In this document: positions 1-6,392 of the stretch, one piece after another
Layout: every line of letters begins with the position of its first letter
Position numbering within the stretch: the stretch's first letter is position 1
DNA from: SYIM01 sp041182885
Lineage (GTDB): Bacteria; Pseudomonadota; Gammaproteobacteria; Burkholderiales; Burkholderiaceae_E
Assembly (NCBI GenBank): GCA_049423065.1
Contig: JBMSQB010000095.1
Span: 1-16,095, forward strand
Direction of reading: 5' to 3'
Length of the DNA stretch: 16,095 nucleotides
Translations under genes and position numbers: made by a program
The notes under the pieces: generated by a model
What the model was told of the DNA's origin: nothing
The model's database searches: none
What the model saw: the letters and a program-made list of their open reading frames with translations, nothing else

Positions 1-525
1 CGCGGCTTGAACCGTCTCACAGCCCCCCGCCTGACCGCGACCGTCGCGCTCCTGGTGGTGGGAATCGGCGCCGTGCTGGCCGTGGTGCACGCGCTCACGG
101 GTCAGCGCGAATACTATCGGGCCACCGAAGCGCTCGCCCGGGCCATTACCCAGGATTGGGAGTCGCGACACCCCGGCAAGCAGCTTGGCTGGTCGGGCGG
201 CGCCTGGCCCGACAACGCCATGATCGCCTTTTACAGTCATCCCGCCATCCGCTCCCTCCCCGGACTGCCCGACAGCCGCGAGGCATCGATTGCGCCCCAC
301 CCAGCCTGGACCGTCGAATACGGGATCCTCGTCTGCCCGAGTCTTCCTGCCGGGGAGGCGTGTGTCGCCCGCTCACAGGCGTGGCTGCAGGCGCGTGGCC
401 TGCCCTCGGAACCCAGGCCGCTCAGCGCGGCCCGGCACGGGTGGCGCTTTCCGAACGCTTTCGAGCAAAGCCTGCTGGTGTTTGATGTGCCCCCGGCCGC
501 TCGCAGGCCTGCGCCTGCGCCATGA
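1..525 (+). CDS. 3'-partial protein, probable C-terminal part of a GT39/PMT-type membrane glycosyltransferase
   Basis: The frame is open to the left edge. The only internal start near the edge is a TTG at position 7 with too little upstream sequence to judge, so the gene probably begins outside the window. What is visible is one hydrophobic helix (about residues 10-32 counted from the TTG), then a soluble domain of about 140 residues with two cysteines (in CPSLPAGEAC). A last helix followed by a domain with a segment like 'DNAMIAFYSHPAIRSLP' resembles the C-terminal extracytoplasmic domain of GT39/ArnT-like transferases, which move sugars from a polyprenyl carrier. The next gene is GtrA-like, a frequent partner of such enzymes. 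Its stop overlaps the GtrA start (ATGA at 522-525). The family call rests on resemblance and context; a single-pass protein of unknown function is the alternative. Confidence 0.55.
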   Translation, partial: RGLNRLTAPRLTATVALLVVGIGAVLAVVHALTGQREYYRATEALARAITQDWESRHPGKQLGWSGGAWPDNAMIAFYSHPAIRSLPGLPDSREASIAPHPAWTVEYGILVCPSLPAGEACVARSQAWLQARGLPSEPRPLSAARHGWRFPNAFEQSLLVFDVPPAARRPAPAP

Positions 526-917
526 TTTCGCCCCGCGCGCAGCTGCTCACCCAGGCCATGCGATTTGCCGTGGTCGGTGGGCTTGCGACCCTCGCCCACT
601 TCGCGGTGATGGGGGCGATCATCGTCACGACCATCGGGTCGCCGCTGGTGGCCACCTTCGTGGGATCGCTGGTGGGCTCGGTGGTAGCCTATCTCGCCAA
701 CCGTCGCCACACGTTTGAGTCGGATGTCCCGCATGCACAGGCGCTCCCCAGGCACTATGTGGTCGTGGCGGGCTCGATTGTGCTGAACGCTCTTGTGTTT
801 CGGCTTGCGCATGGCACGTTTGGTGCGCCGATCTGGTTTGCACAGGGACTGGCCACCGGCCTCTGTATGGTGTTCAATTTCGTCGCCTCACGCTTTTGGG
901 TTTTCAAGCAGCGATGA
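522..917 (+). CDS. GtrA family membrane protein
   Basis: A 131-residue inner-membrane protein with four predicted helices (about residues 13-32, 42-59, 78-98 and 105-125). It has the GtrA/DPMS pattern: 'FAVVGGLATLAHF' near the start, 'LANRRHTF' at the end of helix 2, and a closing 'NFVASRFWVFKQR'. GtrA-family proteins are thought to take part in flipping or positioning polyprenyl-linked sugars for glycosylation of lipopolysaccharide or other cell-surface glycans. Length is normal for the family. The start overlaps the upstream stop by four bases, and the stop overlaps the next start (ATGA at 914-917), so the three + strand genes are probably translationally coupled. No strong Shine-Dalgarno is visible. 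The family call is firm; the substrate is unknown. Confidence 0.9.
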   Translation: MISPRAQLLTQAMRFAVVGGLATLAHFAVMGAIIVTTIGSPLVATFVGSLVGSVVAYLANRRHTFESDVPHAQALPRHYVVVAGSIVLNALVFRLAHGTFGAPIWFAQGLATGLCMVFNFVASRFWVFKQR

Positions 918-1456
918 CGTCTTACTACCTTGGTGTTCCCCGCTTGGTCCGCTCCTGCGCAGCCAGATGCTTTGCGCTCTGCTGCGGGCTCGTTCTGCAT
1001 GCCCTGCTCGCGGGCGGGCCGGCCTCGGCCCAGGCACAGTGGAATGAGGTGAGCAAGGCGCGTAATGGCGACGTTTGGGCGATGGAAGCGGGCACCGCGC
1101 GGCGCGCCGGCGACAGCGCGAGGGTGTGGGTGCTCATCAACCATCCGCTACCAATCACCAACCCGGCGCCCTACGCATACAGCGGCGTGCGCTCGTTCCG
1201 TGCGCTGGTGCAAATCGACTGCAAGGAGCAGCGCGCGCGACGCCTGGAAGCCAGCTACTTCAGTCAGCCCAATGGCGATGGGCGCCTGCTCGGCACAAGC
1301 GAAAACGACGACTGGTTCAATGTGCCGCCCGATACGCCCGACGCCGACTTGATGAAAGCCGCGTGCGACCTGCCGGATCAGGCGCCGGTACCGCCCGCCA
1401 CCCCGGCGGGCGCAGCGCCCGCAGCGCCGGCCCGACCACCTGGCGCGCGCGGCTGA
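914..1456 (+). CDS. Surface-adhesin E-like secreted protein
   Basis: A 180-residue exported protein. The first 40 residues form a signal peptide (hydrophobic stretch from about 20 to 34, likely cut after ASA near residue 39). The mature domain has the layout of the surface-adhesin E family: Trp43, a 'RVWVLINHP' strand, an 'IDC' motif with Cys103, 'DDWFNVPPDTP' and a late 'KAAC' with Cys151. The two mature cysteines are candidates for a disulfide. The last 26 residues are a Pro/Ala-rich low-complexity tail. I chose the ATG at 914 because it overlaps the GtrA stop as ATGA; an in-frame ATG at 896 lies inside GtrA. The 3' end runs 79 bases into the convergent RlmN-like gene. Role on the cell surface is inferred from the family name only. 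Confidence 0.75.
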   Translation: MTSYYLGVPRLVRSCAARCFALCCGLVLHALLAGGPASAQAQWNEVSKARNGDVWAMEAGTARRAGDSARVWVLINHPLPITNPAPYAYSGVRSFRALVQIDCKEQRARRLEASYFSQPNGDGRLLGTSENDDWFNVPPDTPDADLMKAACDLPDQAPVPPATPAGAAPAAPARPPGARG

Positions 1457-2496
1457 ATCGAAATGGTTCGCGCCCGCAGCTGACCGCATCCGCCCTCTAC
1501 ATCCTGGGCGGCGGAGCGCCGGAGCTTGGCGAGCACACCCCGTTGATGAAGCGTGCGCGCCATGTGAGCAGCCCGCTCCCAGGACGGGCGGCGATAAGGC
1601 GAATCGGGAATGGCATTGAGCGGGATGAGATTCATGACCGCATAGTGGCCCGCCAGCAGTTTCACGATGCCCTCGATCTCCTCGTCGGTGTCGTTCACAC
1701 CCTCGATGAGCGTCCACTGATACTGCACGGGATAGCCGATGGTGCGGCCGTAGGCCTGCGCCGCCGCGACCAGTTCAGCCGGGTCCATGCGCGGCGCCCG
1801 CGGCAGGAGCGACGCGCGCAGATCAGCCCGTGTGCTGTGGAGCGACAGCGCGAGCGCAGGCCGAACCCGCCCCTGGGGTAGCCGCTCGAAGACTCTCGGA
1901 TCGCCCACGGTGGAGAACACCAGATTACGGTGGCCGATCATCGCCTCGGTACCCAACAGCTCGATGGCCTCGAGCACGTTGTCAAGGTTGTGCGCGGGCT
2001 CACCCATGCCCATGAACACGACCTTTCGAACCGCTCTCAGGCGCCGAGCCTCCACCACCTGCGCCACGATCTCGGCACTACCCAACTGGCGTATGAGCCC
2101 GGATCGGCCAGTCATGCAAAAGGTACAGCCCACGGCACAACCCACCTGCGTGGACACGCAGACACCGCCCCGCGCGAGCAGCACCGATTCCACGGTTTGG
2201 CCATCGGAGAGCGCAAAAAGGAGCCGCTCGCCTTCGTCGTCGCTGCTGGGTTCGCGCAGCTGCAGTTGCGCAAGCCCCGCCAGCGTGCTGATCAGCGCCG
2301 GCAGCTCAAGGTCGAGTGTGCGCGGGAAATGGTCGGCCGGATGCCGTCGCGGGCTGTCCCAGGGCAGCGCATGCGTCCAGAGCCGCATCACCCTCGCCTC
2401 ATGCAGCGGTCCTGCGCCAAGCGCACGAAGGCGCTCGCGCAGCTCTCCGATGCGAAGCCCCGCAGCCGACATTGTCAGGTCCGCATGCGGCGTCAT
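1378..2496 (-). CDS. rlmN: RlmN-like radical SAM RNA methyltransferase
   Basis: The family methylates C2 of adenine (A2503 of 23S rRNA, and A37 of some tRNAs in E. coli) by a radical SAM mechanism. Numbered from the ATG at 2496, the radical SAM cluster CX3CX2C is at Cys120, Cys124 and Cys127 (GCAVGCTFC). The two mechanistic cysteines are also present: one in 'GVCVSTQ' (Cys113) and one in 'DVEGGCGQLR' (Cys337). Other RlmN landmarks are 'GMGEPAHNLDNV', 'LALSLHSTRADLR' and 'NLIPLNAIPDSPYRRPS'. The N-terminal domain is divergent, and the protein ends in a Gly/Ala-rich tail, so it may be a second, non-housekeeping copy. A TTG at 2514 is a possible earlier start, overlapping the DUF3830 gene by 8 bases. 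It is the last gene of the - strand operon. The catalytic call is firm; the substrate RNA is not shown. Confidence 0.85.
   Translation of the reverse strand: MTPHADLTMSAAGLRIGELRERLRALGAGPLHEARVMRLWTHALPWDSPRRHPADHFPRTLDLELPALISTLAGLAQLQLREPSSDDEGERLLFALSDGQTVESVLLARGGVCVSTQVGCAVGCTFCMTGRSGLIRQLGSAEIVAQVVEARRLRAVRKVVFMGMGEPAHNLDNVLEAIELLGTEAMIGHRNLVFSTVGDPRVFERLPQGRVRPALALSLHSTRADLRASLLPRAPRMDPAELVAAAQAYGRTIGYPVQYQWTLIEGVNDTDEEIEGIVKLLAGHYAVMNLIPLNAIPDSPYRRPSWERAAHMARTLHQRGVLAKLRRSAAQDVEGGCGQLRARTISIQPRAPGGRAGAAGAAPAGVAGGTGA
1392..1412. terminator. GC-rich hairpin in the convergent 3' overlap, possible bidirectional terminator
   Basis: A perfect 8-bp stem, CGCCCGCC (1392-1399) with GGCGGGCG (1405-1412), closes a 5-base loop. 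An overlapping alternative stem is GGGCGC (1408-1413) with GCGCCC (1415-1420). It lies inside the 79-bp stretch shared by the 3' ends of the adhesin and RlmN-like genes. There is no T-tract on either side, so intrinsic termination is uncertain, and the stem may simply follow from GC-rich Pro/Ala and Gly/Ala codons. Confidence 0.3.
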
Positions 2497-2506
2497 CCAG
2501 TGAAGC

Positions 2507-2932
2507 TCAGCCAATCGCTTCGAAGAGAATGTCCTGCGCGCCTTCCCAAAGCACCTTCACACCAAGCGTGCGCAGATTTTCGCGGCCCTCGGTAATGGTG
2601 AGGAAATGGTTGCCAGCCAGCTGACCGAGCTTGCTCGCAAAGCAGCAGGCACCATAGGCCATGATGATTTCGGTCTCGCTGTAGCCGCCGGGATAGAAAA
2701 GGATGTCGCCCGGTGCCGGATGGCTGGTGGCATTTTCGAAGCTCACCTTGCCCTCGCCGTCCTCGAGTACCCAGTCGCCCAGCGGTACCCAGCAGCCTTC
2801 GCCGCTCCAGCGCACATGGATGATTTTCTGACGGTAGGGCAGCAGTTTGGCGAAGGCAGCCACCGTGCGCGGCGCATCGGGATTGGTTTCGGCGATGAAC
2901 TGATGACCGCCAGCGGTGATGCGAACTTTCAT
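2507..2932 (-). CDS. DUF3830 family cyclophilin-like protein
   Basis: A 141-residue protein with the full DUF3830 pattern: 'MKVRITAGGHQF' at the start, 'RTVAAFAKLLPY' (22-33), 'IIHVRWSGEGCWVPLGD' (37-53), 'SHPAPGDILFYPGGYSETEI' (70-89) and 'ASKLGQLAGNHFLTITEG' (99-116). The family has a cyclophilin-like barrel, and its biochemical role is not established. I chose the ATG at 2932 because it overlaps the preceding stop as ATGA and has an AAGGA site 8 bases upstream; a longer form starting at 2962 would lie inside the upstream gene. In this operon it follows an ABC importer and cyclic-amide hydrolases, which suggests a role in handling the same substrate, but no activity can be read from the sequence. 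Confidence 0.88.
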   Translation of the reverse strand: MKVRITAGGHQFIAETNPDAPRTVAAFAKLLPYRQKIIHVRWSGEGCWVPLGDWVLEDGEGKVSFENATSHPAPGDILFYPGGYSETEIIMAYGACCFASKLGQLAGNHFLTITEGRENLRTLGVKVLWEGAQDILFEAIG

Positions 2933-3609
2933 GATCCGGTTCCTTGTGTGGGGGTGATCCATTTGTTGACGACAGGCGCCTGCCAGTTGGCCAGCGCATC
3001 GAGCAGCTGGTGCGGGTCGGCCGACATCACGATCATGTCGTTGTGCGCCGATTTCATGAAGCCTTCGGCCACCGCACGATCGAGAAGCGCCCGCATGGGG
3101 TCGAAAAAGCCCCCCACATTCAGTGCGCCACAGGCCTTCGCCGCACGACCGTGATGGTCGCCCAGCTGGGTGAGCGTGGCGGCCTCGAACAACTCTTCCA
3201 GCGTACCAAGCCCGCCAGGAAGCGCGATGAACGCGTCGGCAAGCTCGCCCATGCGGGCCTTCCGAACCCGCATGTCCGCCACGACTTCATGGCGCGTGAG
3301 ACGGGTGTGCAGATGGCCGCGCTCGTGAAGGCGCCGATTGATGATTCCGGTGACATCCGAGCCTGCCTCGAGCGCCGAATCGGCCAGCACACCCATCAGA
3401 CCCATGTGCGTGCCGCCGTAAACGAGTCCGATGCCGCGCTCGCCCAACGCCCGCCCCAGGGCCCGGGTGGCATCGGCATAGCGCGGCGAACTGCCGAAAT
3501 TGGAGCCGCAGAACACCGCCACGCGTTGCAGCGGACGTTGGGACAGCGTGGAATCCAGCGACGGAGCCAGGTGCCCCTGCCCGCCGGCATCATGCAGGGG
3601 ATCACCCAT
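2929..3609 (-). CDS. LOG family (TIGR00730) nucleotide 5'-monophosphate phosphoribohydrolase
   Basis: A Rossmann-fold protein of about 226 residues. It shows 'VAVFCGSNFGSSP' after a 30-residue N-terminal extension, 'GLVYGGTHMGLMG', 'MRVRKARM' and the hallmark 'LPGGLGTLEELFE'. The PGGxGTxxE motif together with the RK motif marks the LOG/lysine-decarboxylase-like family. Characterised members cleave the N-glycosidic bond of nucleoside 5'-monophosphates, releasing a free base and ribose 5-phosphate; cytokinin ribotides are the classic substrate. The start is uncertain: GTG at 3618 or ATG at 3609, neither with a good Shine-Dalgarno. Its stop overlaps the DUF3830 start by four bases. Placement among ring-opening hydrolases suggests that it releases a base or handles a nucleotide of the catabolised ring. 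That is an inference; such genes are often annotated as lysine decarboxylase by mistake. Confidence 0.85.
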   Translation of the reverse strand: MGDPLHDAGGQGHLAPSLDSTLSQRPLQRVAVFCGSNFGSSPRYADATRALGRALGERGIGLVYGGTHMGLMGVLADSALEAGSDVTGIINRRLHERGHLHTRLTRHEVVADMRVRKARMGELADAFIALPGGLGTLEELFEAATLTQLGDHHGRAAKACGALNVGGFFDPMRALLDRAVAEGFMKSAHNDMIVMSADPHQLLDALANWQAPVVNKWITPTQGTGS

Positions 3610-3630
3610 GACAGTCACCGAAACCGGGGT

Positions 3631-4410
3631 TCAGACCATCGCCATGTCACCCTTGCGCTGCGCCCAGCCGGTGACCCGCGACTCGAGCCACGACGATACC
3701 AGATACAGCATCACCCCCAGGGCTGCGAGGATGACCAGGCCAGAGAACACCAGGGCCACGTCGAAATTGCCGCTTGCGATGATCATCACGTTGCCGATCC
3801 CACGATTGGCGGCCACGGTTTCCGCCAGCACCGTGCCCACGAAAGCCAGCGTGATGGCAATCTTGAGCGACGCGAACAAATAGGGCATGGCGCGCGGCAG
3901 GCTCACATTCCACAGCACATCGCGGCGGCTTGCGCCCAGCACCTTCAGCACATCCTCAAGCTCGGGCTCGGTGCTGGCCAGACCCGTGGCCACATTCACC
4001 ACCACCGGGAAGATGCTGATCACCATCGAGGTGAGGATGGCGGGCACGGTACCGGCGCCGAACCACACCACGAAGATCGGAACCACCGCCACCTTCGGAA
4101 TACTGGAAAAACCCACCAGGAGCGGATAGGCCACGTCATAGGCGAGCCGTGATGAGCCGATGGCCACGCCAATCACGATGCCGATCAGCACGCCCAACGC
4201 AAAACCGGCGAGCGTGGTCTTCAGCGTCTGCACCGTGTGCGGCCACAGCAGCGGCATTTTTTCCCACAACACCACCGCGATCTGGCTGGGCCGCGGCAAG
4301 ATCAGGTCCGAAATGCCGCCCGCCAGACAGATGAGCTCCCACATCACGAAGAACGACAGCAGGGCGAGCGCCGACAACAGGCGCTGACGAACGCTGGGGG
4401 ACAGATTCAT
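3631..4410 (-). CDS. ABC transporter permease (NitT/TauT type)
   Basis: A 259-residue inner-membrane permease of the BPD_transp_1 type, with about six hydrophobic segments (for example 11-30, 67-84, 96-118, 124-145, 182-200 and 217-238). The cytoplasmic EAA-like loop that docks on the ATPase is seen at about 151-176 (LEDVLKVLGASRRDVLWNVS followed by LPR). The pattern matches permeases of the nitrate/sulfonate/taurine/pyrimidine group, which form homodimers. Its ATG overlaps the ATPase stop (4407-4410) and has an AGGAG site 8 bases upstream, so the two are coupled. The binding protein encoded at 8760-9818 in the same operon is the likely partner. The family is firm; the substrate is unknown. 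Confidence 0.93.
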   Translation of the reverse strand: MNLSPSVRQRLLSALALLSFFVMWELICLAGGISDLILPRPSQIAVVLWEKMPLLWPHTVQTLKTTLAGFALGVLIGIVIGVAIGSSRLAYDVAYPLLVGFSSIPKVAVVPIFVVWFGAGTVPAILTSMVISIFPVVVNVATGLASTEPELEDVLKVLGASRRDVLWNVSLPRAMPYLFASLKIAITLAFVGTVLAETVAANRGIGNVMIIASGNFDVALVFSGLVILAALGVMLYLVSSWLESRVTGWAQRKGDMAMV

Positions 4411-5243
4411 GCTGCAAGCTCCTGGGTATCAGCGCCTTCTTCCTGGCTGCGCGCCTCTGCGATCCGCATGCGAAGCGCCTGCACGAGCGCGGCCATTTCA
4501 GGCGCATAGCTCGCCTCGATGGTGCGCGGACGCCCGAACGGCACCTCGCGGGTTTCAAGGATCCGGCCGGGGCGCGAGCTCATCACACAAATTCGATTGG
4601 CCAGATAGGCCGCCTCGCGCAGGTCGTGAGTCACGAGGAGCACCGTGGGGCGTCGGTCGATCCAGAGGCTCTGCATGATGGCCCACAGCTCCTCGCGCGT
4701 GAACTGATCAAGCGCGCCGAAAGGCTCGTCCAGAAGCAGCAACTGCGGATCGTGAATGAGGGCGCGGCAAAGCGAGGCACGTTGCAGCATGCCCCCCGAC
4801 AACTGCCAGGGACGCTTGTCGCCAAAGCCCTTCAGCCCCACCTGCGCGAGAAGCGCCTCGGCCCGCTCGGCGAATTCGCCATGACGCTTGGCGCGGTAGC
4901 TCGCCCGAAACGGGGGCACGATCTTCAGCGGAATCATGACGTTCTCGCGGATCGTGAGCCAGGGCAGCATCGTCGGGTTCTGAAACGCAATACCCAGCCG
5001 CAGCCGCTCACCGCCCACGCTCGGACTACCCTGCTCGCGCCCGCGGACGATCACACCGCCCGCGGTGGGCTGCAGCAGCCCCGCCACCAGCTTGAGAATG
5101 GTGGACTTGCCGCAGCCGCTAGGACCCACCAGCGCGACAAAATCGCCCGCATCAATCGACAACGAGGTGCGGGCAAGCGCCACCGTCCCCGTGCCGTAGC
5201 GCAGCGACACATCGCTCAGTTCGATAAAGGAAGGTTCTGACAT
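4407..5243 (-). CDS. ABC transporter ATP-binding protein (NitT/TauT type)
   Basis: A 278-residue ATPase subunit. Walker A is GPSGCGKST (40-48), the Q-loop glutamine is Gln88 in 'FQNPTMLPW', the signature is LSGGMLQR (148-155), Walker B is LLLLDEP (168-174) with catalytic Glu173, and the switch histidine is His206 in 'VTHD'. 'MLPW' after the Q-loop and the 'LREAAYLANRICVMSSRPGRI' region are typical of SsuB/TauB-like subunits. I chose the ATG at 5243 because a GAGG site sits 6 bases upstream and it falls just after the preceding stop (16-base gap); a longer frame to 5435 would overlap the ring-opening hydrolase and has no domain content. It powers the permease encoded immediately downstream. 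Confidence 0.94.
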   Translation of the reverse strand: MSEPSFIELSDVSLRYGTGTVALARTSLSIDAGDFVALVGPSGCGKSTILKLVAGLLQPTAGGVIVRGREQGSPSVGGERLRLGIAFQNPTMLPWLTIRENVMIPLKIVPPFRASYRAKRHGEFAERAEALLAQVGLKGFGDKRPWQLSGGMLQRASLCRALIHDPQLLLLDEPFGALDQFTREELWAIMQSLWIDRRPTVLLVTHDLREAAYLANRICVMSSRPGRILETREVPFGRPRTIEASYAPEMAALVQALRMRIAEARSQEEGADTQELAA

Positions 5244-5259
5244 CGCGTGCCTCAAGGGT

Positions 5260-6390
5260 TCAGGCGGCCGAGGCCACCGGTTGGAGTCGAACGATTGCAG
5301 CGACGGGCCCACCACCAGGTGGCCCCTGGTGCTCGGCCCCGCCCGACACATAGAGCGCGTTGTGGCCAGCCACCGATGCGAGTACCGCCCCCACTGCCGC
5401 GCGCGCATGTCGCGTGCTGTGAATGTCGGAGTCATTCAGCATGGTGTGCCGTGAACCTCGCACCTGACCATTCGGGCTCGCCTCGGCCTTGGCCAGCAGA
5501 TTCACCAGACGGTCACCAACGCCCCCCTCGGCATCAGGATCGAGCCCAAACTGCTGGACCAGCATCCGCCGAACCGAGCGTGCGTCGATCGCGTCCTGCA
5601 TCACGGTGTGGCCGATCGCCACATCGGAGGCGCTGTGCCTGGACTGGCCAAACACAATCACCACATTGCTGTCGAGTTCGATACCCGCCGATACCGACGC
5701 TCGGCCCGAGAACCGCGCCCAGTCGGACAGGATGTCGGTGTCCGACAGGTTGTCGACACTGGTTTCTCCCAGCGCGGCAGCGACTCCCAGCGCCGACGCA
5801 CCGCGCGAATAGCCCATGGATTCATAGGTATCGCGCGTCACCGGTTCAAGCCCACGCGACAGACAGTCGCCCACTTTCGACGAGGTGAGGAGCGGACACT
5901 TCACCTGAACGAAGTGCACATCGGCTGGATCGGTGAGGCCGGCATCCTTCATCGCTGCGCGAACCGCATCAGCGGTGGCCTGCACCTGATCGAGCCGCCC
6001 GAGTTGCTCGGGCGAAAACACGGCGGTTTGCGCGCAACCGATCACCATCCGTTTTTGAGGAGCAGGCGCCGCCACCTCCACCCAGCTGCGACTGAATACC
6101 GTGAAGTGAGGCGAGAGCACCCCTTCGGTTCCGCCCGACATCACGAGCGCGACCCGCTCGTGCGCCTCATCGAGGCTGCAGCCCAGCGCTTCGGCGAGAA
6201 GCCCCGACCACATCACACTTGCATATTCGCGGGTGTGGTCGTTGACGCAACCGTTGCCCTCGGTCTTGCCCATCACCGCAACAATGGCGCGCGGATCGAG
6301 CTGACCGGCGGCGATCAGCGCACGCACGCCCGACAGGTCGCCCGGACCGCTGGCTGCCACACGATGCACGCTCACCTTCTGGACGCGCAT
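5260..6390 (-). CDS. Ring-opening amidohydrolase, cyanuric acid hydrolase (AtzD/TrzD)/barbiturase family
   Basis: A 376-residue member of a small family that hydrolyses cyanuric acid (to carboxybiuret) or barbiturate (to ureidomalonate), with a three-repeat fold unlike other amidohydrolases. Each repeat contributes a Lys and a Ser. Here these are Lys42 in 'MGKTEGNGCVND' with Ser85 in 'MSGGTEG', Lys164 in 'VQVKCPLL' with Ser232/234 in 'GRASVSAGIEL', and Lys301 with Ser349 in 'YVSGGAEHQGPPGGG'. Lys42 and Ser85 have the same numbers as I recall for Pseudomonas AtzD. Other family blocks are 'SMGYSRGASALGVA' and 'RGSRHTMLNDSDIHSTRHAR'. An AGGA site lies 8 bases before the ATG. The start is 2 bases from the stop of the cyclic amidohydrolase, and the ABC ATPase follows, so uptake and ring opening are co-expressed. 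Which of the two substrates, or a third, is used cannot be told from these motifs. Confidence 0.93.
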   Translation of the reverse strand: MRVQKVSVHRVAASGPGDLSGVRALIAAGQLDPRAIVAVMGKTEGNGCVNDHTREYASVMWSGLLAEALGCSLDEAHERVALVMSGGTEGVLSPHFTVFSRSWVEVAAPAPQKRMVIGCAQTAVFSPEQLGRLDQVQATADAVRAAMKDAGLTDPADVHFVQVKCPLLTSSKVGDCLSRGLEPVTRDTYESMGYSRGASALGVAAALGETSVDNLSDTDILSDWARFSGRASVSAGIELDSNVVIVFGQSRHSASDVAIGHTVMQDAIDARSVRRMLVQQFGLDPDAEGGVGDRLVNLLAKAEASPNGQVRGSRHTMLNDSDIHSTRHARAAVGAVLASVAGHNALYVSGGAEHQGPPGGGPVAAIVRLQPVASAA

Positions 6391-6392
6391 GT

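Noticed and set aside
2944..4152. A 402-codon open frame on the + strand
   Set aside because: It is antisense to the LOG gene and ABC permease; His/Arg/Gln-rich with no domain.
5244..5435. N-terminal extension of the ABC ATPase
   Set aside because: The extension overlaps the ring-opening hydrolase gene, has no domain, and the ATG at 5243 has a good ribosome binding site.
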